A DNA stretch of 64,000 bases, taken from contig OZ007508.1 in NCBI GenBank assembly GCA_963931865.1, forward strand, positions 2,098,324-2,162,323, given 5' to 3'. The position numbers were made by a program, and so were the translations under genes. Origin of the DNA: Axinella damicornis (Eukaryota > Porifera > Demospongiae > Axinellida > Axinellidae). Positions 56,797-64,000 of this stretch are shown piece by piece; the stretch's first letter is position 1; each line of letters opens with the position of its first letter. The notes beneath the pieces were generated by a model. That model did no database searches. It worked only from the letters and a program-made list of their open reading frames with translations, and was not told where the DNA came from.

Positions 56797-57025
56797 ACTG
56801 CATATTGTAACTCAATGTCAGGAGGGTGCAATGGTTGCTTAGGCCCAAGACAGCTGCCATGTGTGCTTACGTTAACTCACAGCAAATCCTATTCTTAGTA
56901 CCAGTAGCTACCACATTATACTTACGGTATGGCTATGTTTAGACAGTATGATCACTGTAAAACTTATATCTTTAGTTTGTCTGCAGCTATCAGGTTTTCC
57001 TATAGCTTCACTCAAATCAGAAGAT
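56797..57025. other. BH8-BH9 spacer, right part
   Basis: The spacer repeat continues (CTCAATGTCAGGAGGGTGCA), followed by a promoter-proximal region shared with BH6 and BH8 (CTCACAGCAAATCCTATTCT). Confidence 0.6.
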
Positions 57026-57077
57026 CATAATAACACACAACTTTGGGAATTGCACTTTATCCAAGGATCTATAAATA
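57026..57077 (+). promoter_or_regulatory. BH9 core promoter block
   Basis: ATCATAATAACACACAACTT, then TGGGAATT, with TATAAATA at 57070-57077, 81 bases before the ATG at 57151. Confidence 0.7.
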
Positions 57078-57150
57078 CACAGCTCTGCATGGGACTGCAC
57101 TTTCAAACTTAAGGCAATGTCTTGAAGGTGCTCATAAGTCAAAGTTGAAG

Positions 57151-60100
57151 ATGATCTCACAGGTGTGTTTGCTGCCTCTGTTTCTCAGCTGTCTCATTGT
57201 TGGGTGTGCTGCCACAGAGTACTGGGTGAGGCCGGACTCTACCAGCCACTGCAACACAAGACAGCCGTGTCTCACTCTGTCAGAGTATGTGCAGAACACC
57301 AGCCACTACTTCACCTCTAACTCTGTGCTTCACTTCCTGTCTGGTAATCACACTATTAGTGAGACCACACGAGTGATAGTACAACACGTTCAGAACATAT
57401 CTCTTGTTGGTAGTGCAGGCTGTGCTACTGTTCAGTGCAATGGGAGGCTTAGTTTGACATTTGACAGAGTTCATGATTTGCAGATCTCGAGCATTGGCTT
57501 CATTGGGTGTGGGCTGGAAGTAACAGATTACTTCCGATCTGTATATACTGATACAGTGTTTGGGTATCAAGTCAAGGTCCAGGTGGCTCTGCTGTTTGTA
57601 GAATGCTCTTCTGTAGTGTTGGAGAATGTTACAGTCATGGAAAGCTGTGGGTATGGTCTACTGGGGTATAACATGATGATGGCTGAACTGAATCACTGTC
57701 TGTTCCATCACAATCACTGGAGGCCGCAAGTATACAAACCCACCAACAATAATCAATCTGAAATTAAACCAGGTGGAAATGTACTTTTCATCAAATTTTC
57801 GGTGTATCACAGCAAGAATGCCATGGAGACTATGAAGATCTGTCACTCAGAGTTTGCTTATGGAAGAAGCTGGTACAACACTTCAGGTTTAGGATCAGAA
57901 CTTGTTCTTGGAGGTGGTTTAGGAATTTATATCATGGCCACAGCACATTCATCTGCTCAAGCTTACAGTATTATTGTCTACAATTGCAGTATGTACAAAA
58001 ACACTGCTTCAGTTGGAGCAAACATGTTCCTTTATGTTAACATACAACACGGCATGTCAGTGAATGTTCACATCTATAACTGCAAGTTTTTTGGAGGGCA
58101 TAGCACCAGCAAAGGTGGAGGGATTATGCTGCAGATTGACAGTGATTTATCTTTATCTTCCACATCGGATGTCACAGTTTACCTAGCAAACTCAGAGCTA
58201 TATGATAATTCTGCTGCTAATGGAAGTGGGCTTTATGTTGGTGTTGCAGGTGTGCACAGTGGTACCACATTCATCATACAGCAGTGCACATGCCATGATA
58301 ATATCGGTTACTATGGGTCTGGAATATATGTATTCAGCGATTGGAGAGTGAAAAATTTCAACATGTTGATTAACGATCTGATATTTGCTGGAAACATTGC
58401 AAGGTCTGCTGGAGGTGCAATATATATTGATTTTAACTTAAAGTGTGCCTTCCCTGAGGACAAATATTATAGAAAACGTTCTAGTGTGCATTTGCTTACT
58501 TCCACGTTCATCCAAAATGTAGCATATCTTGGAGGAACAGCAGTGTATATCAGTGCTCCTGTTAATCCAAAATTGCTTCAAATGACACTTGCGGAAACCA
58601 CCTTTCACAGGAATTTTATGGCTGCTTCTGATCATGTACAAAACTATGACTGTTCCGTAGTTTACCTGAGTTACACAACGAACATCACAATAGTGAACTC
58701 TACTTTCAATGACAACAACTGCACCTCAATTGCTGCAAAGAACTCAATATTTCACCTCCAGGGAACAGTAGGATTTTACAGGAATACAGGTTACAGTGGT
58801 GGGGCTCTTGCTTTCCACTATGATGCTATACCAGCAGTAAAAATCAAAAACTTCATGATACTGGACCCCCACACCACTTTGTACATAGTTAACAACACAG
58901 CAGTGCGGTATGGTGGTGGTATACTAGCTGAGGATGAGTGTACCATGGAACACTACTGTTTCTTTCAAGCAGGTAGCCTCAACTACACACAGATGGATGC
59001 GAGAGTTATAATGGAGGGCAACAGAGCTGGAAAGGCAGGAGACTCCATCTTTGGAGGCTGTCTTAACTCTTGTTATCAGAAAACACTTTCACTTCACCAC
59101 AAAATTATTCTAACACCCCAAATCTTTTCATCACTCTTCCAAATACATGGACAGACACAGTCTGAAGTAGCAGCTAGTCCCCGCAAGATTTGCTTCTGTG
59201 ACAGAGATCAGTTTAAAGAAAGTGTTGAGTACAACTACCACTGTATATCTGAAACCGTTATTGCACAATTCAGGGGAGAAACATTCCATGTTCTTGCCAT
59301 GAGTGTTGGTGACTATGGGCATGCATCATCTGCACTCGTACGTACTGTGATAGCACCTGGTGACTCAGGAGAATTGGAAGAGCAACAAAGTGTACAGGAA
59401 CTAGGCAAGAAGTGTGCAAAGTTGACATACTCAGTAAGAACATCACAAGAATCCATTAAACTACACCTGTCAGTTGAAAGTCTTTTGGACAATTACATAC
59501 GTTGTACAATTTTACCCATTTCATTTCGTCCATGTCCTCTTGGATTCAACTTATCAGACACTCCTCCAAAATGTGACTGTGCACTACAATTGAGAAAGCC
59601 TGGAGTGAAGTGCAACATCAACACTCAGTTAATCCATCGTCCAGCTCTGGTTTGGATTGGAAACTATTCAGATGAAGTTGTGATCCACACAAACTGTCCA
59701 TTTGACTACTGCAAGCCCAAGGACAATGATATAAGCCTGTATGAACAGAACCAGCAGTGTGCATTCAACCGTAGTGGAGTCCTGTGTGGAGCCTGCCAAC
59801 CTGGTCTTAGTCTGGCTCTTGGAACATCTCAGTGCATGCAGTGTTCCAATATCTACATTCTTCTATTTGTCCCATTTGCTCTGGCAGGAGTTGCACTCAT
59901 TATACTCATGCTGAAATGCAACCTCACTGTGTCCACAGGAACTCTCAATGGCCTCATCTTCTATGCCAACATTGTAAGGGCAAATCATGCTGTCTTCTTC
60001 CCACTTGGAAGATCAGATGCTTTCAGTTCATTTCTGAGTGTGTTCATAGCCTGGCTGAACTTGGATCTGGGAGTGGAGGTGTGCCTCTTTCATGGCATGG

Positions 60101-61095
60101 ATACATATATCAGGACATGGCTCCAGTTTGTCTTCCCATTGTATATCTGGGTTCTGGTTGGACTGATGATATGTTCCAGTAGATACTCCACTACCATTGC
60201 CAGAGTGAGTGGTTCCAACACTGTTTCTGTCTTAGCCACTCTGTTTCTCCTTTCATATGCAAAACTCTTACGAACAATCATCTCTTCAATTTCTTTTACA
60301 ACATTGACTGACAGGCATGGAAACACTGCAGCTGTCTGGCTACTTGATGGGAACATGCCAGCAATGAAAGGCTCTCACATCTCCTTAGTTGTGATGAGCA
60401 TCGTTGCTTTAGTAGTGTATGTGATTCCTTTCACAATGTTTGTGCTGCTTGCTCCATGGCTCCAAGCCAGATCCGGTCATCGTCTGCTGAGATGGGTCAA
60501 TAAAATAAAACCGTTACTGGATGCCTACCAAGGACCATACAGAGATAAATTTAGATACTGGACTGGACTACTTCTCTTGGTACGGATCATCCTTTTTGCC
60601 ATATTTGGTGGTAATGCACTGGGAGATCCTCGAATCAATCTCTTTGCCATATCAGCTGTTGTCCTAACTCTAGTAGTGTTCTGGGTGATTGCAGGCAAAG
60701 TATATAAGACATTATGGATGAAACTACTCGAGTCCTTCTTCTTGCTTAATCTTGGCATTTTTACAGGAGCAACTCTCTTTCTAAAATCCTTAGAGGGTTT
60801 TTCAGTTGTGGAGCAGCAAGCTGTTCTGACCACCATCATGATTGGCAGCGCTTTCATTTTATTCATCGGAATCCTCGCATGTCACTGCTACCAAGAACTT
60901 GCAAAGATGGATACATTTAAGGGCCTCTGTGCAAAGTGTGTTGCATTCATTACTAAAGCAGATCACAGAAGAGGAAGTGGTGGGAATGGTGGCGAGGGTA
61001 TCAGTGATGGAAGCACAGCCGCAACATTTCAGCCACAAACGGTGTCTGTTATAGAAATGGATGAACTTCGTGAACCGTTGCTAACTGACAACTAA
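57151..61095 (+). CDS. BH9: beta-helix multi-pass membrane protein, intact
   Basis: A single exon of 1314 residues. ATG 57151 (MISQVCLLPLFLSCLIVGCAA) is preferred over the open upstream extension, which lacks an ATG and covers the conserved TATA block. It is closest to BH1 through the ectodomain (GSGLYVGVAGV, CTCHDNIGYYGSGIYVFSDW) and ends LLTDN, but its signal peptide is of the BH3/BH8 kind. Beta-helix to about residue 650; Cys-rich region from CPLGFNLSDTPPKCDC (about 793); membrane domain about 900-1245. It is the only complete gene of the TDN tail type in the window and shows what BH1, BH4 and BH6 looked like before damage. Function is unknown. Confidence 0.9.
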   Translation: MISQVCLLPLFLSCLIVGCAATEYWVRPDSTSHCNTRQPCLTLSEYVQNTSHYFTSNSVLHFLSGNHTISETTRVIVQHVQNISLVGSAGCATVQCNGRLSLTFDRVHDLQISSIGFIGCGLEVTDYFRSVYTDTVFGYQVKVQVALLFVECSSVVLENVTVMESCGYGLLGYNMMMAELNHCLFHHNHWRPQVYKPTNNNQSEIKPGGNVLFIKFSVYHSKNAMETMKICHSEFAYGRSWYNTSGLGSELVLGGGLGIYIMATAHSSAQAYSIIVYNCSMYKNTASVGANMFLYVNIQHGMSVNVHIYNCKFFGGHSTSKGGGIMLQIDSDLSLSSTSDVTVYLANSELYDNSAANGSGLYVGVAGVHSGTTFIIQQCTCHDNIGYYGSGIYVFSDWRVKNFNMLINDLIFAGNIARSAGGAIYIDFNLKCAFPEDKYYRKRSSVHLLTSTFIQNVAYLGGTAVYISAPVNPKLLQMTLAETTFHRNFMAASDHVQNYDCSVVYLSYTTNITIVNSTFNDNNCTSIAAKNSIFHLQGTVGFYRNTGYSGGALAFHYDAIPAVKIKNFMILDPHTTLYIVNNTAVRYGGGILAEDECTMEHYCFFQAGSLNYTQMDARVIMEGNRAGKAGDSIFGGCLNSCYQKTLSLHHKIILTPQIFSSLFQIHGQTQSEVAASPRKICFCDRDQFKESVEYNYHCISETVIAQFRGETFHVLAMSVGDYGHASSALVRTVIAPGDSGELEEQQSVQELGKKCAKLTYSVRTSQESIKLHLSVESLLDNYIRCTILPISFRPCPLGFNLSDTPPKCDCALQLRKPGVKCNINTQLIHRPALVWIGNYSDEVVIHTNCPFDYCKPKDNDISLYEQNQQCAFNRSGVLCGACQPGLSLALGTSQCMQCSNIYILLFVPFALAGVALIILMLKCNLTVSTGTLNGLIFYANIVRANHAVFFPLGRSDAFSSFLSVFIAWLNLDLGVEVCLFHGMDTYIRTWLQFVFPLYIWVLVGLMICSSRYSTTIARVSGSNTVSVLATLFLLSYAKLLRTIISSISFTTLTDRHGNTAAVWLLDGNMPAMKGSHISLVVMSIVALVVYVIPFTMFVLLAPWLQARSGHRLLRWVNKIKPLLDAYQGPYRDKFRYWTGLLLLVRIILFAIFGGNALGDPRINLFAISAVVLTLVVFWVIAGKVYKTLWMKLLESFFLLNLGIFTGATLFLKSLEGFSVVEQQAVLTTIMIGSAFILFIGILACHCYQELAKMDTFKGLCAKCVAFITKADHRRGSGGNGGEGISDGSTAATFQPQTVSVIEMDELREPLLTDN

Positions 61096-61497
61096 TTAAG
61101 AAGACAATAATTATAGATAGACAAGAAGATTAGCTACTACCACAGAAATCAGTGAATTTCATTTTTGTATTACCTAATGAACTGTTTTGAGCCTCACAAT
61201 GCTCAAATCTGTAAGTTGCGCATGTGCAGGATGGTTGTAGCCCTGTCTGCAGGGCCTCTTCCTATTTGCCTCCCTGACCGCATACTTGTTTGTGGTCAAG
61301 AAACCAGATTGGGAGAGGGCCTGGAGTTGAGGCTTGTTGGCCTCAATCATGCACTGATCTGAAAGTGGCATGAAGGTTCAGCACCAAACTTGCATTGAGG
61401 AGAGTGGTCTTCGTCCAAAGACACATCTGGACTTTGATACCATGTGACTATATGTATGTGCATTAGCTAATGGCTTCGGAATTACACTAACTCAAAC

Positions 61498-61549
61498 CAT
61501 GGATAATAGAGCACAGTGCCACCATGCTCCCTGTGCTCTATTATCCATG
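61498..61549. repeat. Perfect 19-base hairpin
   Basis: CATGGATAATAGAGCACAG and its exact complement CTGTGCTCTATTATCCATG enclose a 14-base loop. It was not found in the related spacers. Confidence 0.85.
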
Positions 61550-61734
61550 CTCAAACTTAGGGATGAGTTCCTACTGGATTTGTTTGTTGTGCAAAATATA
61601 TGCTGCAGGTTATAGACAAGGCCATTGTAGTTTCTGTTCCTGTAAAGAGTAATTACAATTACCTGCATGGAAGTCAGTTGTGGACCTCCTTGCTGAACTG
61701 CAGATGTAATATCTAACCATGCAACCACTGGTTT

Positions 61735-61905
61735 CCACAGTTAACAACACACAGCACTGCTAGCATTATAGCAGAGGTATACCAGCTGATGATGAGGAGT
61801 GCACTGTAGCAATAAATTGTTCCTGCAAGCACATGACTTCACATTTTAGAGCAGTAGGGGGAGCAACAAACTATGCAGGAACTGGACATGGATGAACACC
61901 AAAGG
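61735..61905 (+). pseudogene. Eroded relic of a BH ectodomain
   Basis: CAGTTAACAACACACAGCAC...GGTATACCAGCTGATGATGA.. matches the family's VNNTAVRYGGGI(I/L)A(D/E)DECxV stretch. After a gap, GGAGCAACAAACTATGCAGG matches the later GELEEQQSIQEL stretch. About 500 bases between them are missing and no frame is kept. Confidence 0.6.
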
Positions 61906-63147
61906 ATGCTGCAATTACTAGCTAATGGAGTCCCATTCATAAGTAAACCCCATAGTTGCAGCATAATCATAATGACAAGCAACTTAGCTACCGCTTGCAC
62001 ATCTGATTTGATTTTGCATTTGAGGATCAAATTTGCTTTGCTTTGCTTTGGTTGTACAAAAGTACTGGTCAGCACAAAGTATCCATGTGACAACTGCAAG
62101 AAATAATATAAGTATGTAAGAGCACCCCTAACTGTAGATCCTACCATGTATATAGCTACAGCAGGATTCTTTAACATGATTGTATAGCCTCACAATAATC
62201 AGAAAGAGTTGAGTTCAGGCTTTGTTTGGTGCAAAAGCCCTAAGAAGAATAGACATCAAGTAGAGTTATGTTTATGAACCTTGGGAACAGAAAGGTATAC
62301 AGTCCATGTAATCTGCTCCCAAAGTTTTGTGCTTATGAACTATCAAAGTTGCTTATGAAAACTTCACCAAAATTGTGTTCCATGAATTATACACAAAGAG
62401 GTCTAAAGAATAAATTTGAGCCAAAGAGTTGTCTCACTGGTGGAACAGTGCCTAATTGTTTTTGCTTGGAAGAGCTTCACAGCTGTAGCTGTAAGACCAA
62501 ACCGTGTCCATAATCTAGCTAGCTACGTATAAAATTACATGTATGCTACACTCACAAAAGGTTTGCTTCACTTGTCATATATCTGGATATCCTATGTTTT
62601 TCACCATTGAGTTCAGGTTTTGTTTGTTGCAAAAGCCCTAAGAAGAATAGACAGGTTAGGTAACGATACTTTTGTGAACATGCAGTTCACTTACAGCTTG
62701 GTATGTACCCACTAATATCCACTTACAATGCAATGCTTCTTTGAGTATGAATGTGAGGAACAGGTACCTCATTGTCTGATGTCCAGGTAGGGGAAGGCCC
62801 TGCCATTATGGTTAGTTGTGTGTCTGGAACAGATTGTAGTCAAGACCGATGCATGAACAATCCTGACTGGATAATTATCCTGTAGGAGAAACCCCGCAAA
62901 GGATGTCAAACACATTGACAATGACTTAATTAGTAGCTACACTAGCTAGCCTGCCATGCTTACACATTCACTTGTCATATATACTATATTCATCTTACTA
63001 TAATTATGGTACCATTCACATTGGGTACTATCTGTACATAGCTATATATAATTATACCACAAGACCAGTAGTTAGTAATAAGATCGGTGGCACTGTAAAC
63101 TACAGTGAAAACTGAAAGATCTTTAAAAAACAAATTTAGAAACTGTC

Positions 63148-63190
63148 ATAACACAAAACATTGGGACTTTCATTCTGAAGTTCATAAGTA
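63148..63190 (+). promoter_or_regulatory. BH10 core promoter block
   Basis: CATAACACAAAACATTGGGA, then CTTT, with CATAAGTA at 63183-63190, 52 bases before the ATG. The spacing to the ATG is shorter than in the other copies. Confidence 0.55.
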
Positions 63191-63234
63191 AGACTGCACT
63201 CTCTAGGTACCTAATTCTGGAAATAAAGTTGAAG

Positions 63235-64000
63235 ATGTGCTTCCAGATATTTTTGCTGCCACTGTTTCTCAGCTGTCTCATTGTTGGGTGTGCTGCCACA
63301 GAGTACTGGGTGAGGCCGGACTCTACCAGCCACTGCAACACAAGACAGCCGTGTCTCACTCTGTCAGAGTATGTGCAGAACACCAGCCACTACTTCACCT
63401 CTAACTCTGTGCTTCACTTCCTGTCTGGTAACCACACTATTAGTCAGACAATACGAGTGATAGTACAAGATGTCCACAACATATCTCTTGTTGGTAGTGC
63501 AGGCCATGCTACTGTTCAGTGCAATGGGAGGCTTAGTTTTACATTTTGGGAAGTTCATGGTCTGCAGATCTCAAAAATTGGCTTCCTTCAGTGTGGACTA
63601 GAGGTAACAGGCAAATTTCAATATGCAGATGAACGAACTGAAGCTGCATCCGAATATCATATCCAAGTTGCTCTGTTGTTTGTAGAATGCTCTTCTGTAA
63701 TGTTGGAGAGTGTTACAGTCATGGAAAGCTATGGGTATGGTCTGCTGGGGTATAACATGATGATGGCTGAACTGAATCACTGTCTGTTCCATCACAATTA
63801 TTGGAGAAGGCGAGTAGATTCAAATATAAAACACTCAAGCCCTACTGAAAAAAATCTACCAAAAGTGGGAGGAAATGCTGTTTTTAACTATGGAAGGAAA
63901 GCTGTAAGTTCAATGTTTAAGCGCAGTACATTGCTCTTCGATTCTTTTGCAAAATACCTATACTATCGTAGATTTCATTTGACTATCCTTCACACAGAGT
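63235..64000 (+). CDS. BH10: beta-helix multi-pass membrane protein, 3' partial
   Basis: ATG 63235 opens MCFQIFLLPLFLSCLIVGCAATEYW, and the frame stays open to the window end (255 codons). The N-terminal module is conserved (VRPDSTSHCNTRQPC, SEYVQNTSHYFTSNS). The first variable loop is unlike any other copy (TGKFQYADERTEAASEYHIQ), as is the second variable segment (SPTEKNLPKVGGNAVF). The last readable part is LTILHTE, equivalent to the family's LNILHSEF. There is no damage in what is visible; the rest lies outside the window. Confidence 0.85.
   Translation, partial: MCFQIFLLPLFLSCLIVGCAATEYWVRPDSTSHCNTRQPCLTLSEYVQNTSHYFTSNSVLHFLSGNHTISQTIRVIVQDVHNISLVGSAGHATVQCNGRLSFTFWEVHGLQISKIGFLQCGLEVTGKFQYADERTEAASEYHIQVALLFVECSSVMLESVTVMESYGYGLLGYNMMMAELNHCLFHHNYWRRRVDSNIKHSSPTEKNLPKVGGNAVFNYGRKAVSSMFKRSTLLFDSFAKYLYYRRFHLTILHTE

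Larger units (their letters stand above)
61096..63147. other. BH9-BH10 spacer
   Basis: Related to the BH1/BH4/BH6 3' flanks (CAGGGCCTCTT, GGTCAAGAAACCAGATT, then CCCAAAGTTTTG near 62315) but longer. It contains a perfect hairpin at 61498-61549, a gene relic at about 61735-61905, and a direct repeat of about 45 bases (TTTGTTTGGTGCAAAAGCCC type) at about 62210-62252 and 62608-62652. No intact gene. Confidence 0.65.

Noticed and set aside
57043..57150. In-frame N-terminal extension of BH9 by 36 codons
   Set aside because: It starts at TTG, covers the TATA block and is not matched in other copies; the signal peptide begins at the ATG at 57151.
5718..64000. Transfer of chlamydial Pmp-type genes from bacteria
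   Set aside because: The resemblance is limited to short FxxN/GGA-like beta-helix rungs that arise in many unrelated proteins. The proteins have a multi-pass domain and a eukaryotic-type tail instead of an autotransporter barrel, and the promoters carry TATA-like boxes.

Overview
The window reads as animal nuclear DNA, most probably from a sponge. The grounds are split genes with GT-AG introns (a NUP205-like nucleoporin and a TMTC-like protein), remnants of piggyBac, hAT and Ty3/gypsy elements, and a large tandem family of secreted beta-helix plus multi-pass membrane proteins of a kind I associate with demosponges. The phylum is an inference; that the DNA is eukaryotic is directly visible. 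No bacterial operon, rRNA, tRNA or CRISPR array was seen.

Layout. 1-3941: the last three exons of a NUP205-like gene (+). Its first intron here holds a GA-rich minisatellite and its second holds dead piggyBac and hAT transposase remnants (-). 3942-5560: no gene recognised. 5718-64000: a head-to-tail array, all on +, of ten loci of one gene family, called BH1 to BH10 here. Five are intact single-exon genes (BH2 13337-17410, BH3 19258-23487, BH5 26191-30279, BH8 51145-55041, BH9 57151-61095). One is intact but cut by the window end (BH10 63235-64000). BH1 is frameshifted, BH4 is a 3' fragment, BH6 is split into two halves by a 7.6 kb foreign block, and BH7 has a stop and a frameshift.

Each intact product has a signal peptide, about 600-900 residues of glycine- and asparagine-rich right-handed beta-helix repeats with many N-glycosylation sequons, a Cys-rich juxtamembrane region, about eight to ten membrane segments, and a short tail ending ELREPLLTD(S/N). 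The membrane half is almost invariant, while short stretches of the ectodomain differ strongly. Every copy with a 5' end also carries the same core-promoter block, so the copies look like separately transcribed units with shared control. A role in surface recognition is attractive but is only inference.

The block at about 32990-40584 that splits BH6 contains TMTC-like exons on opposite strands, a young Ty3/gypsy element lacking reverse transcriptase, and a tiny secreted Cys-rich peptide gene interrupted by an in-frame TGA. The spacers between BH genes are themselves duplicated. They host a 2.25 kb fold-back element (9921-12169), a fold-back MITE with target-site duplication (56305-56789) and a roughly 100 bp tandem repeat.
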